Below, piece after piece: positions 46,093 to 54,968 of a stretch of 64,000 nt of DNA. Origin of the DNA: JAFGBI01 sp964454025. GTDB taxonomy: Bacteria > Myxococcota_A > Polyangia > Polyangiales > Polyangiaceae. Under the pieces are notes generated by a model. The model was given only the letters and a program-made list of their open reading frames with translations. It ran no database searches and was not told where the DNA came from. Position 1 is the stretch's first letter. Each line of letters opens with the position of its first letter. Both the position numbers and the translations under genes were made by a program. The DNA lies in contig CAYVRP010000022.1 of assembly GCA_964454025.1 (NCBI GenBank), positions 1-64,000 on the forward strand. The letters run 5' to 3'.

Positions 46093-46932
46093 GTGCGTCT
46101 CGTGCTCCTGGCGACGGCGACGATGACGGCCCTCGCCTGCGAGCAGGCACCGTTGGCGCCTTCCACTCGAGCTCTGTCTCCCCCGACGACGGAGGAGGGG
46201 GGCCTGGTTCCCCGTCGGAGCCCGCCGGGGGTCGCCGCCGCGATGGCGCCCCGCGCCCTACGACCGTCCGCGCCGGTCGCGCACGCGGAGACGGCCTGCC
46301 CGGAGGGAATGGCGCTCGTGGAGGGCAGCTACTGCACCAACGTGCGGCACCGCTGCCTGCGCTACCTCGACGGCGCCGGTCGCTACGCCGAGTTTCGCTG
46401 CGCGCGCTACGCGGAGCCGGCCGAGTGCGTGGGGGCGCGGCAGGCGCTGCGCTTCTGCATGGACCTGGACGAGTACACCCCCGCGGGCGAGACGCTGCCG
46501 GCGAACTTCCGGAGCTACACGGACGCCAAACGAACCTGTAGCGCGCAGGGCAAGCGCGTGTGCCGCGAGAGCGAGTGGAATTTCGCCTGTGAAGGCGAGC
46601 AGATGCGCCCGTATCCCTATGGCTTCGAGCGAGACTCCGCGGCCTGCAACGCCGACCAGTCGGACCTGCTGAACGCGGAGGGGAAGCTCAAGGATCGGCG
46701 CGCTCCCAGCAATGCCTACCCGCGCTGCGTCAGCCCCTTCGGGATCCGCAACCTCAGCGGGAACCTGGAGGAATTCGTCCAGAGAGACGACGTGCTCCCC
46801 GAGGCACCGGCGATGAAAGGGGCGTACTGGCAGCCGGGGCGCAACCAGTGCCGCGCGGCGCAGACCGCGCACGACGCTCACTACAACGGGATGGAAACCG
46901 GGTTCCGCTGCTGCGCCGACCCCGCCGGTTGA
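46093..46932 (+). CDS. SUMF1/FGE-fold lipoprotein, paralogue B
   Basis: 279 residues, GTG start at 46093. The N-terminus MRLVLLATATMTALAC ends in a lipobox cysteine (residue 16). After a Pro/Ala linker, the domain matches paralogue A block by block: CPEGMALVEGSYC, LRFCMDLDEYTP, GKRVCRESEWNFACEG, CVSPFGIRNLSGNLEEFV and GRNQCRAAQTAH with a final GFRCCAD. The two genes clearly arose by duplication. A is exported with a cleaved signal; B is likely lipid-anchored. Cysteine positions are shared, so disulfides are probably conserved. No sulfatase or FGE target lies next to the pair. Confidence 0.8.
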   Translation: MRLVLLATATMTALACEQAPLAPSTRALSPPTTEEGGLVPRRSPPGVAAAMAPRALRPSAPVAHAETACPEGMALVEGSYCTNVRHRCLRYLDGAGRYAEFRCARYAEPAECVGARQALRFCMDLDEYTPAGETLPANFRSYTDAKRTCSAQGKRVCRESEWNFACEGEQMRPYPYGFERDSAACNADQSDLLNAEGKLKDRRAPSNAYPRCVSPFGIRNLSGNLEEFVQRDDVLPEAPAMKGAYWQPGRNQCRAAQTAHDAHYNGMETGFRCCADPAG

Positions 46933-47121
46933 GCGCGCGCACCGCCGGCGGCGGCGATGCCCGCCGCGGCCGTGCCCGTTGGCGTCGGCCTTCACCGGTG
47001 CCCCGGGGTGAGCGTGGCGGCGGCGAGCGCGACCCGCCGTGCACCCGGCGCGGGGGATCACCCGCGGAGTCCCGGTCCCCCCGGAGAGGCGCCTCGAGGC
47101 GCGGGCTGCTCCCCGGGCGCG

Positions 47122-48951
47122 CTACTGCTCGGTCGCCCCCTCCTCCATCAGGTCAGGGACGGCACCGTCGGATCGCTCCTCAGCGGGACGGGACAGGGGG
47201 ATCGGCACCCAGAGCGCGCGCACGCGGACTTCGTCTCCTTTCCTCGTGAACCCGGCGAGGCCGTAGAGCAGGTTCCACCCATGCCCGTCAGGGCGGCTCT
47301 GGTACGAGAAGAGCGGGAACAGGTGGAGCTGCCAGTGAAGGCCGTTGACGCCCCGCTGCTCGCGGTAATACACGTTGCCGACCAACTGGGTGAGCGTGTC
47401 CGGTCCGCTGAAGCGGAAATAGAGGGGTAGCCCGATCGTGGCTCGCTCGCGGGTGCCCGCGAAGTCCCAGAACAGTGGGGCGATGACGGTGTGGGATCGA
47501 CGGCCGTTTCGGCCAAGGTAGACGAGAGGGTGGAGGTTCGTGGACCAGCCGCGGAGTCCCTCGCGGTGCTGCACGAACGGGGTCACCCAGGTCGTCTCGC
47601 GCAGTCCGAAGCGGTCGGAGCGCGCGTAGAACGGGAAGTAGGCGTGGGTCGACTCCCGGGGGCTCGTCTTGGCGTAGTAGAAGGGGATGAGGAGCCGCTC
47701 GCGGATGTCCACCTCCGGATCGCGGAATTGCCAGTAGAGCGGGGTCACCATGTCGAGCCGGGTACGGCCGCGGTACCGCGCATAGGGCCAGGTGACGAAC
47801 GTCCGATCCGCCGCGGCGCCTCGGGCCGCGAGGAAGAGCGGGTTGATGAACAGCCAGCTCTTGTCCTGCTCGTCGTGCCCGTAATGGAAGAGGGGCAGGA
47901 CGGTGGTGTGTCGCTCCCCAGGCCCCCAGAGGCTGAAGTAGAAGGGCAGCAGGTGCAACCCCTCCCAGTCCGTCAGCACCCCCGCCTCCGAGCGCGTCCG
48001 ATGCAGTCGGAGGTAGGGGCCCCAGAGGTTGAAGTAGCGTTCGGCCCGCTCGTCGTACCGGTACAGGTGTAGAAGCGGGGGGATCGCCTCCAGCTTCTTC
48101 AGCGGAGTCTGGCGGTAGAAGTAGAGGGGGGCCACTCCGAAGCCGATGGACTCCGCGGTGCGGGCGTCGCACTGCGGTCCCCCCTCCCAGCGACAGTAGC
48201 CGGGCCCGGCGATGCGGAGGCCGTGGTCGCCCGCGCGCTCCGTGTAGGTCAAGAGCGGGGGTACGAGGGTGTAGCCGCCGCCGCTCCGCCGGCCCGTGGC
48301 GTAGAACGGCAGGAACCAGTCGTCCCGCTGATCACCGGCCCGTCGATTGACGAAGGGCCCCACGATGGTCGTGCGCTCCCCGGCGGCCTCTCTCAGGTTC
48401 CACAGCACGGGAAACAGCACGTCGTGGCGGTGCTCCACGCTGCGACGCCGGTAGTAGAGCCCCCCGTACAGCGTCGCCCGATCCGGGGCGGCCGCGTCGG
48501 TGAGGGACGGCTTCAGTCGCTCGATCCAGAGGGGGAATACGGTGCGGAGCCGATCCTCCCCGCGGCTTTCCGAGAAGTAGGGAGGCACCACGCGCCGCGC
48601 CACCGGCGCGGTGATCGGCGGTTTCAGCTCATCCGGATCCAGGCTCGACCCGATCTGCTTCCTCGCCGCGTCGCTGATCCTCAGCGGCTCTGCCGGGAGG
48701 GTGGGTTCCTCTCCCTCGGGGATCAGGCTGTCACCGCCGCTGGCCGCGTGGATCTCGGGCTCTCCCTCCGCCGGCGGCTTCGGCGGCGGCGGCTTGCCCT
48801 TCTTGCCACGCGGGCCCCCGGGTCCGGCCCCTCCCCCGGGTCCGAAGCCGGGGCTCACCCCGGGTCCGTACGGGTCCTGCGCCGCAGCGGCGCCCGCGAA
48901 GGTCAGCCCGACCAGGAGCGCGGTCAGGGAGACGGAGCGTCGTCCAGTCAC
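47122..48951 (-). CDS. Secreted aromatic-repeat protein, unknown function
   Basis: 609 residues. Signal peptide (about 1-24, ending AAAAQDP), a Gly/Pro/Lys-rich linker, then from residue about 115 to the end a series of short repeats of about 22-28 residues. Each carries a hydrophobic P-L-Y/F-Y/F-x motif (APLYFYRQTP, LLPFYFSLWG, LPLFHYGHD, INPLFLAARG, TPLYWQFRD, IPFYYAKTS, FPFYARSD and so on), followed by charged turns with R-x-T/H. The pattern suggests a beta-rich repeat fold such as an outer-membrane barrel or propeller. It lacks a C-terminal Phe/Trp barrel signal (it ends EEGATEQ). GTG 48951 overlaps the hisS stop (GTGA), so it is translated with hisS. No family recognised. Confidence 0.7.
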   Translation of the reverse strand: MTGRRSVSLTALLVGLTFAGAAAAQDPYGPGVSPGFGPGGGAGPGGPRGKKGKPPPPKPPAEGEPEIHAASGGDSLIPEGEEPTLPAEPLRISDAARKQIGSSLDPDELKPPITAPVARRVVPPYFSESRGEDRLRTVFPLWIERLKPSLTDAAAPDRATLYGGLYYRRRSVEHRHDVLFPVLWNLREAAGERTTIVGPFVNRRAGDQRDDWFLPFYATGRRSGGGYTLVPPLLTYTERAGDHGLRIAGPGYCRWEGGPQCDARTAESIGFGVAPLYFYRQTPLKKLEAIPPLLHLYRYDERAERYFNLWGPYLRLHRTRSEAGVLTDWEGLHLLPFYFSLWGPGERHTTVLPLFHYGHDEQDKSWLFINPLFLAARGAAADRTFVTWPYARYRGRTRLDMVTPLYWQFRDPEVDIRERLLIPFYYAKTSPRESTHAYFPFYARSDRFGLRETTWVTPFVQHREGLRGWSTNLHPLVYLGRNGRRSHTVIAPLFWDFAGTRERATIGLPLYFRFSGPDTLTQLVGNVYYREQRGVNGLHWQLHLFPLFSYQSRPDGHGWNLLYGLAGFTRKGDEVRVRALWVPIPLSRPAEERSDGAVPDLMEEGATEQ

Positions 48952-50231
48952 CGCTCCTCCCGAGTCCGACCGGGGTGAGCCAGTCGATGGGCGACAGTCG
49001 CGCCCACCGCGTCGAGCGGGACGTCCTCGGTGACGTGCTCGACGAGGTCCTTGACCTGGGCAACCCCGCGCTCCACCTCGCTGTCGCCGATGACGAGGCA
49101 GATCCGGGCTCCGATGGCATCCGCCCGACGGAGCATGCTCTTGAGGGAACCCCCGCGTCCGTCCACGTCGACGACGACCCCAGCGTCCCGGAGATCCCGC
49201 GCGACCGCCAGCGCCTTGAGCTGCGCCGGGAGCCCGAGCGGCGCGACCACGCAGCAGGGCGGGGGAGCCGCCGGTTGCTCGTCAAGGGCGAGCAGGATGC
49301 GCTCGAGGCCCATCGCGAACCCGATCGCGGGGGTGTCGGCGCCCCCGAGATCCCGCAACATCCCGTCGTACCGCCCCCCGCCGCAGAGGGTGTTCTGCGC
49401 GCCCAGGGCGCCCGAGCGCGCGTTGAGCTCGAACAGGGGCCGGGTGTAGTAGTCGAGGCCGCGCACCAGGCCCGGCGCCACGGCGTAGGGGACGCCGAGC
49501 GCGTCGAGCCCCGCGAGGAGCCCGTCCCAGTGGCGGCGATCGTCCCCCTCGAGCAGGTCCAGGATGGACGGGGCCTCCGCGACGACGGCGCGGTCCCGCT
49601 CGTCCTTGGAGTCGAGCACGCGGAGGGGATTGCGCTCGATTCGGCCTCGAGCGTGCTCGCTCAGGTGGTGGGCCCGCGGCTGCAGGAAGGCACGGAGCGC
49701 CTCGCGGTAGCGGGCGCGAGCCTCGGCGCCACCGATCGAGTTGATGCAGACCTCCACGTCCGGCACGCCGATCTCGCGAAAGAACGTGACGAGCAGGTCG
49801 AGCATCTCGACGTCGACGAGCGGGCCGGGGTCACCGTAGACCTCGCACCCCGCCTGGTGAAACTGGCGGTACCGCCCGCGCTGGGGGCGTTCCGCTCGAA
49901 ACATCGGCCCCAGGTAGAACCAGCGGGTCAGCGGTTCGCGGGCTTGGACCTTGTGGGTCAGGTAGGCCCGCGCCGCCCCGGCCGTCCCCTCGGGGCGCAG
50001 CGTGAGCGACTCGCCCTCGGACCGCGTGAAGGTGAACATCTCCTTTTCGACCACGTCGGTCGCCTCGCCAATCGAGCGGACGAACAGCTCGGTGTGCTCG
50101 AGCAGCGGCGTCCTCACCTCGGCGTAGCGGTAGCGACCCACGATTCGTCGGAACGTCGCCTCGAGGCGATGCCAGCGCGGCATCTCTTCGGGCAGGATGT
50201 CGTTCATCCCCTTGACGGGGGCGTATCGCAT
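48948..50231 (-). CDS. hisS: Histidine--tRNA ligase
   Basis: 427 residues of the class II HisRS type. Motif 1 is at MPRWHRLEATFRRI. Motif 2 is LRPEGTAGAARAYL ... RAERPQRGRYRQFHQ. The histidine loops are GLVRGLDYYTRPLFE and GGGRYDGML, and motif 3 is AIGFAMGLERIL. The C-terminal anticodon-binding domain is about 325-420. It charges tRNA-His. The ATG at 50231 opens MRYAPVKGMNDILPEE, the standard start for this family. The unusual partner is the aromatic-repeat protein, joined by a GTGA overlap. Confidence 0.96.
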   Translation of the reverse strand: MRYAPVKGMNDILPEEMPRWHRLEATFRRIVGRYRYAEVRTPLLEHTELFVRSIGEATDVVEKEMFTFTRSEGESLTLRPEGTAGAARAYLTHKVQAREPLTRWFYLGPMFRAERPQRGRYRQFHQAGCEVYGDPGPLVDVEMLDLLVTFFREIGVPDVEVCINSIGGAEARARYREALRAFLQPRAHHLSEHARGRIERNPLRVLDSKDERDRAVVAEAPSILDLLEGDDRRHWDGLLAGLDALGVPYAVAPGLVRGLDYYTRPLFELNARSGALGAQNTLCGGGRYDGMLRDLGGADTPAIGFAMGLERILLALDEQPAAPPPCCVVAPLGLPAQLKALAVARDLRDAGVVVDVDGRGGSLKSMLRRADAIGARICLVIGDSEVERGVAQVKDLVEHVTEDVPLDAVGATVAHRLAHPGRTREER

Positions 50232-50445
50232 GGGATCCCCAGGATCGAGGCGTGCCTCCGTACCGCCGGGGCGCGGAGGTCCTGCGGCTTATGCTCGGGC
50301 CTGTCGGCCCGGTCAAGCTCTCCGACCGTCGCGTGCGCTCTGCGCCACCGACTGCGCCCTCCCCGAACCTCGTTCGTGCCTGCCTCTGGTGGCGCTTCCC
50401 CATCCAGGAGACCTCGTTCGGCTCCCGTCGTGGTAGTGCGGAGTC

Positions 50446-50871
50446 GTGAAAGCGGCCGCGGTGGACCTCGGAGCAGTGCGAGTCGGGCTCGCTGTCACTG
50501 ACGACCTCGGCTGGCTGGCCCATCCCCGAGCATTCCTGGACGGCCGGTCGCTCGAGGGTGTTCTGGAAGCACTTGCGACGCTGGCTCGTGACGAAGGGAT
50601 CGAGGTCTTCCTGGTCGGTCTCCCCAGCACCCTGGGCGGGCGCAGCGGCAGCGGGGCGCGGCGCGCGCGCCGATTCGCGCAGGACCTCGCCGCCCGCACC
50701 GGGGCCCGGGTCGAGCTCGTCGACGAGCGGTTGACCACCGTCGAGGCCTCGGCTCGGTTGCGCGAGGGGGGACGCCGGGGACGAGACGCGCGGAGCCGGG
50801 TCGACAGCGCGGCAGCAGCGGTGCTCCTCCAGTCCTGGATCGACGCCCATCGGGAGCGGCCGGTGCGATGA
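50446..50871 (+). CDS. ruvX: Putative pre-16S rRNA nuclease / Holliday-junction resolvase RuvX (YqgF)
   Basis: 141 residues, the normal size. RNase H-like fold with AAVDLGAVRVGLAVTD (the first catalytic Asp), then EVFLVGLPSTLGG, VELVDERLTTVEAS with the second acid, and RVDSAAAAVLLQSWID with the third. This matches the usual DxG..E..D set. GTG start at 50446. The homologue in Escherichia coli trims the 5' end of 16S rRNA. The following mltG overlaps by 4 nt (ATGA), and the ruvX-mltG pair is a common order in bacteria. Confidence 0.9.
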   Translation: MKAAAVDLGAVRVGLAVTDDLGWLAHPRAFLDGRSLEGVLEALATLARDEGIEVFLVGLPSTLGGRSGSGARRARRFAQDLAARTGARVELVDERLTTVEASARLREGGRRGRDARSRVDSAAAAVLLQSWIDAHRERPVR

Positions 50872-52118
50872 GCACGCGGGGTACCAGGGCGCAGCGGACG
50901 CGAACAGGCGACCCCCGCTCGCGTGGCTCGACCGCGTCGGCCGAACGGGGAGCTCCCGGACGCGGGACAAGAGGCCGGGGGCGCGCGACCGCATCCCGCG
51001 CCACGGGCTCCCGTTCCGCCTCGGGGCCGCACCCCCGTCGAGCGAGGCGCGGTCCACGGCGTCAACCGTTGCCGCTTGTGGTCGGTGCTGGTCTCGTCAT
51101 GCTGGCGAGCCTGCTGGCCGGAGGCTTCGCCGCGGCGACGACGCGGCCGGGACCCGGCACCGGCCGCCGCGTGGTCGTCGACTGGTCCACGGCGACGGGC
51201 GCGCTAGAGGCCGGCCGCCGCCTTGCCGGGGCCGGTCTGATTCGATCATGGGCTCCCTTCACCATCGCCTACTGGCTGACCGGCGCGCGGCGTCACATCG
51301 CCCCGGGGGAGCACCTGGTCGATGACACGATGAGCCCCCGCGACCTGCTTCGTACCCTGGAGCGTGCCCCCAAGCGACCGGTTCGGAGCGTGGTCTTGCC
51401 CGAGGGCTTGCATCATCGCCAGATAGCCGAGCGCCTGGAGCAACGGGGGATCTGCAGCGCCCGGGCGTTCGTCGCGGCGGTGCGGGATCCGACGCTCCTC
51501 GACGAGCTCGACATCGAGGGGGACACCGCCGAGGGCTACCTTTTCCCGGCGACCTACGATCTGCTCGCCAACACCCCCGCCGAGCAGGTCGTGCGACGCC
51601 TGGTCGGGGAGGCGCAGGTCCGTCTGGAGCGGCTCCGGCAGCGACACCCGGACGGGTACGCGCGTCGGGTGAGGGAGCTCGGGGGCGGCGACCGGTCCAT
51701 CCTGACGCTCGCATCCATCGGCGAGAAGGAGGCGCAGGGCGCCGACGAACGCGCGCGGATCGCCCGCGTGTACCTCAACCGCCTGACCGATCCCACCTTC
51801 GTGCCCCGGGGACGGCTCCAGGCCGACCCCACGGCGGGCTACGGCTGCCTGGCACGCCCCGAGCTCGCGAGCTGCGCCGGGTACACCGGCAAGATCACGC
51901 CCGAGCTCCTCCGTGACCCCCAGAACCCGTACAACACGTACCGGCACGCCGGCCTTCCGCCGTCGCCCATCGCGAACCCTGGCGAGCCATCCATCGAAGC
52001 GGTGTTGGCTCCAGCCGAGGGCGACGAGCTCTTCTTCTACGCGACGGGGGACGGTCGCCACCGGTTCAGCCGGTCCTTCGCCGAACATCGCGACGCCATC
52101 GAGTCCGGGCGCCCGTGA
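50868..52118 (+). CDS. mltG: Endolytic murein transglycosylase
   Basis: 416 residues. One membrane helix at about 68-90, then the MltG (YceG-like) domain: LPEGLHHRQIAERL, the LASIGEKEAQG active site with Glu286 at the place of Escherichia coli Glu218, YLNRL and LQADPT, then PYNTYRHAGLPPSPIANPG and FFYATGDGRHRFS. It cuts nascent glycan strands and sets their length. The first 66 residues are a cytoplasmic tail rich in Arg, Gly, Ser and Thr, much longer than usual. ATG at 50868 overlaps the ruvX stop. Confidence 0.92.
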   Translation: MSTRGTRAQRTRTGDPRSRGSTASAERGAPGRGTRGRGRATASRATGSRSASGPHPRRARRGPRRQPLPLVVGAGLVMLASLLAGGFAAATTRPGPGTGRRVVVDWSTATGALEAGRRLAGAGLIRSWAPFTIAYWLTGARRHIAPGEHLVDDTMSPRDLLRTLERAPKRPVRSVVLPEGLHHRQIAERLEQRGICSARAFVAAVRDPTLLDELDIEGDTAEGYLFPATYDLLANTPAEQVVRRLVGEAQVRLERLRQRHPDGYARRVRELGGGDRSILTLASIGEKEAQGADERARIARVYLNRLTDPTFVPRGRLQADPTAGYGCLARPELASCAGYTGKITPELLRDPQNPYNTYRHAGLPPSPIANPGEPSIEAVLAPAEGDELFFYATGDGRHRFSRSFAEHRDAIESGRP

Positions 52119-52182
52119 GCCGCCCCCGGCTCCGGACGGGCCTTTTCGGCTCGGCGGGTAGCTGCTATGTACCGCCGCCCCC

Positions 52183-54156
52183 ATGACCGACTCCACTCTG
52201 CAGGCCGCCATCCACACCGTGCGCTTCCTCTCCGCCGACGCCGTCGAGCAGGCAGCGAGCGGCCACCCCGGCACCCCGATGGCGCTGGCGGGCATCGCCG
52301 TGGAGATCTTCGCGCGCCATCTCCGCGCAGTCCCGGAGGCGCCGGACTGGCCGAACCGCGACCGCTTCGTCCTCTCCTGCGGACACGCCTCGATGCTGCT
52401 CTACTCCGTGCTCCATCTGGCCGGATATCCCGTCAGCCTCGACGACATCAAGGCGTTCCGCCAGTGGGGATCCAAGACCCCGGGACACCCTGAGTGCGGC
52501 CACACGCCGGGGGTCGAAACCACGACCGGGCCGCTCGGGCAGGGGATCGGGAATGCGGTGGGGCTGGCCCTGGCCGCGAAGATGGCGGGCGCCCGCGTCA
52601 ACGCCCCGGGAGCCGCCGTGATCGACTACCGCGGCTTCGTCATCGCCTCCGATGGGGACCTGATGGAGGGGATCAGCGGCGAGGCGTCGAGCATCGCCGG
52701 ACACCTCGGCCTCGAGAATCTCGTCGTCGTCTACGACGACAACCGGATCACCATCGACGGAGCGACGTCCATCACCTTCACCGAGGACGTCGGACAGCGC
52801 TACGAGAGCTATGGGTGGTACGTCCAGCGGGTGGACGGCCATGATGCGACGGCGCTCCGCGAGGCGCTCGACCGCGCCGTCGCGGAGCCCGCCCGACCTT
52901 CGCTCATCGTCGCGCGCACCCACATCGCGATCGGCGCTCCTACGAAGCAGGACACCCCCGCCGCCCACGGCGCCCCCCTCGGTCGTGCCGAGATCGACGG
53001 CGCCAAGCAGGCCGCCGGGTGGCCGCTCACGCCCTTCCATGTCCCCGCGGATGCCTACGCCCCCTTCCGGGCCTTCGCCGCGGAGAACCGCGCGCGGCAC
53101 GCTGCCTGGAAGTCCATGGTCGCGGGCCTCGACGCGGAGCGCGCTGCCGCCTGGCGCCGCCTGAGTCAGCGGGAGGTCCCGAACGACCTGCTCGAGACGC
53201 TGGCGAAGAGCGCTCCGGGCAAGAGCGACGCGACGCGGTCGCTCAGCGCGGAGGTAGAGCAGCAGGTAGCGGCCCTGGTACCGTCGCTCGTGGCCGGTTC
53301 GGCGGACCTGGCCGGCTCCTGCAAGACGACGATCAAGGGCGGCGGCGAGGTGGCGCGAGGCAGCTTCGCCGGACGCAACCTGCACTACGGGATCCGCGAG
53401 CACGCCATGGGCGCCATCATGAACGGGCTGGCGCTCTCTGGCTTCTTCGTCCCGGTCGGATCCACGTTCCTGATGTTCGCGGACTACATGCGCCCGGCGA
53501 TTCGCCTGGCGGCCCTGATGGGCCAGCAGGCGGTGTACGTCTTCACCCACGACTCCTTCTTCGTGGGCGAGGACGGTCCGACGCACCAGCCGATCGAGCA
53601 CCTCTGGGCGCTGCGCCTCATCCCGAACCTCGACGTCGTTCGCCCGGCCGACGGGCTCGAGTGCGCGGTGGCCTGGGCGCACGCGATGGCGCGTCGCCAG
53701 GGACCAACCGCCCTGATTCTGTCGCGCCAGACCCTCCCGGCGCTGCAACGGCCGGCGGGCTTCGATCCCCAGGCCGTTCTGAAGGGTGCCTATGTCCTGG
53801 TTGACACCCCCGACCCAACGCTGGTGCTCATCGCGAGCGGGAGCGAGGGGGGCGCGGCGCTCGGCGCCCGCCCGCGGCTGGAGGCCAAGGGGCACCGGGT
53901 TCGCGTCGTCTCTGCGCCCTGCTGGGACGCCTTCCAGCGCCTCCCTGCGGGCGAGCGCGAGGCCGTCCTCGGACGAGGCGTCCGGCGCGTCGTGGTCGAG
54001 GCCGGCACGACCGCGGCCTGGCGCGGTGCGGTCGGCGACGACGGGATCGTGATCGGCATCGACCACTTCGGCGCCTCGGCACCCGCCGAGCGGCTCGCCG
54101 AGGAGTTTGGATTCACCCCGGAGCGCGTCGCCGAACGAATTCTCGCCGAGCTCTGA
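52183..54156 (+). CDS. tkt: Transketolase
   Basis: 657 residues, ThDP-dependent. It has SGHPGTPMALAGIA, GHASMLLYSVLHLAG, TTTGPLGQGIGNAVG, ASDGDLMEGISGEASSIAGH with the Mg/ThDP GDG motif, and VYDDNRITIDG. The Pyr domain is GSADLAGS ... HYGIREHAMGAIMNG, with the active Glu and FTHDSFFVGEDGPTHQP. The C-terminal domain begins VLIASGSEG. Nonoxidative pentose phosphate pathway. It lies 64 bp after mltG on the same strand, and no other pentose gene is in the window. The start is well supported by the family's usual N-terminus. Confidence 0.95.
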   Translation: MTDSTLQAAIHTVRFLSADAVEQAASGHPGTPMALAGIAVEIFARHLRAVPEAPDWPNRDRFVLSCGHASMLLYSVLHLAGYPVSLDDIKAFRQWGSKTPGHPECGHTPGVETTTGPLGQGIGNAVGLALAAKMAGARVNAPGAAVIDYRGFVIASDGDLMEGISGEASSIAGHLGLENLVVVYDDNRITIDGATSITFTEDVGQRYESYGWYVQRVDGHDATALREALDRAVAEPARPSLIVARTHIAIGAPTKQDTPAAHGAPLGRAEIDGAKQAAGWPLTPFHVPADAYAPFRAFAAENRARHAAWKSMVAGLDAERAAAWRRLSQREVPNDLLETLAKSAPGKSDATRSLSAEVEQQVAALVPSLVAGSADLAGSCKTTIKGGGEVARGSFAGRNLHYGIREHAMGAIMNGLALSGFFVPVGSTFLMFADYMRPAIRLAALMGQQAVYVFTHDSFFVGEDGPTHQPIEHLWALRLIPNLDVVRPADGLECAVAWAHAMARRQGPTALILSRQTLPALQRPAGFDPQAVLKGAYVLVDTPDPTLVLIASGSEGGAALGARPRLEAKGHRVRVVSAPCWDAFQRLPAGEREAVLGRGVRRVVVEAGTTAAWRGAVGDDGIVIGIDHFGASAPAERLAEEFGFTPERVAERILAEL

Positions 54157-54326
54157 CCCCCACGGCGCTTGCCAGACCCGGGCCGCCTGCCACGCGCTGG
54201 CGCCCGGCAATGCGCTCGAGCGGCGGTCGGGCGGGTGGAGCGGCGGGAGGCTTGGCCCGCGGGCGCGATGGCGGTAGAAATTGAGGGAGCTCGCGAAAGG
54301 AGTTCCGCCTGAACCTCCCGATCGTC

Positions 54327-54656
54327 TTGGTGCCGCACCCGCACGTGTCCGCGGACCCGGGCGTGCTCGGAGGTAGCCCGTTCGTGGTCGGCTCACGCGT
54401 CCCGGTGCGGCGCCTCTGGGCGTTCTACCGGAACGGAACGCGCGTGGAGGTCCTGCTCCGTCGGTACCCGCAGCTCGGGGCGGCGAAGATCTTCGACGCG
54501 CGCGCCTTCGCCCTCGACAACCCCGAGGTGATCGACGCGGACCTGCAGCGCGAGCAGGAGTTGCTCAAGCGCGTGGGGCAGCGGCTCCCGCGTCGCCGGA
54601 GCAGCCCGGAGCAGATCGAGCTGCCCTTCGCGACCGCGGGCGGAGGGAAGCGCTGA
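54327..54656 (+). CDS. DUF433 domain protein
   Basis: 109 residues from a TTG at 54327; the GTG at 54330 is the next choice. DUF433 pattern: HPHVSADPGVLGGSPFVVGSRVPV, with GGxPxxxGTRVPV-like loop, then a helix FYRNGTRVEVLLRRYPQL and a second helix near residue 50-70. The family has a winged-helix-like fold and often serves as an antitoxin-like partner; no toxin gene (usually a PIN-type nuclease) is next to it, so its role is open. The C-terminal 35 residues are basic. A perfect AAAGGAG lies at 54296-54302, but it is too far from the TTG; a CTG at 54309 lies just six bases behind it. Confidence 0.7.
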   Translation: MVPHPHVSADPGVLGGSPFVVGSRVPVRRLWAFYRNGTRVEVLLRRYPQLGAAKIFDARAFALDNPEVIDADLQREQELLKRVGQRLPRRRSSPEQIELPFATAGGGKR

Positions 54657-54968
54657 GAGTCGGAAGAAGGGGGGGACCGATCTTGGGTGGCGTTCCGGCT
54701 CGTCGCAACGGGGCGAGGCCGGCAATGCCTCAGAAGTGCATCGGAAAATCAGTGAATCCAAGGACCTGACCGGCGCAGATCCCCGAACGGCCGACCGGAT
54801 TCATACGAAGCTGCGCTGCACTTGTCGCTTTACTTGCAGGCACGTCCCGATCGATACGTCGCCCTTGCGAGCGGGTCACCGGCATTCTTGCCGCGCCAGG
54901 ACGACAGCGCGGACCCCCTCGCGAACAGTGTCTCGGAACACCCGGGACCGCTGAGGAGGAAAGTAAGC
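54657..54968. other. Intergenic leader region before the Cys-repeat lipoprotein
   Basis: About 310 bp. The last 15 bases hold the strong Shine-Dalgarno GAGGAGGA at 54953-54960. Its composition is slightly less GC-rich around 54730-54830, where a promoter is likely, but no clear -35/-10 pair is visible. Open frames here are short and not protein-like. Confidence 0.5.

Noticed and set aside
44995..46932. A formylglycine-generating enzyme pair that could activate the sulfatase-like protein at 1.9-3.3 kb
   Set aside because: Both proteins lack the FGE cysteine pair, and the sulfatase-like protein has no C/S-x-P-S-R motif to modify.
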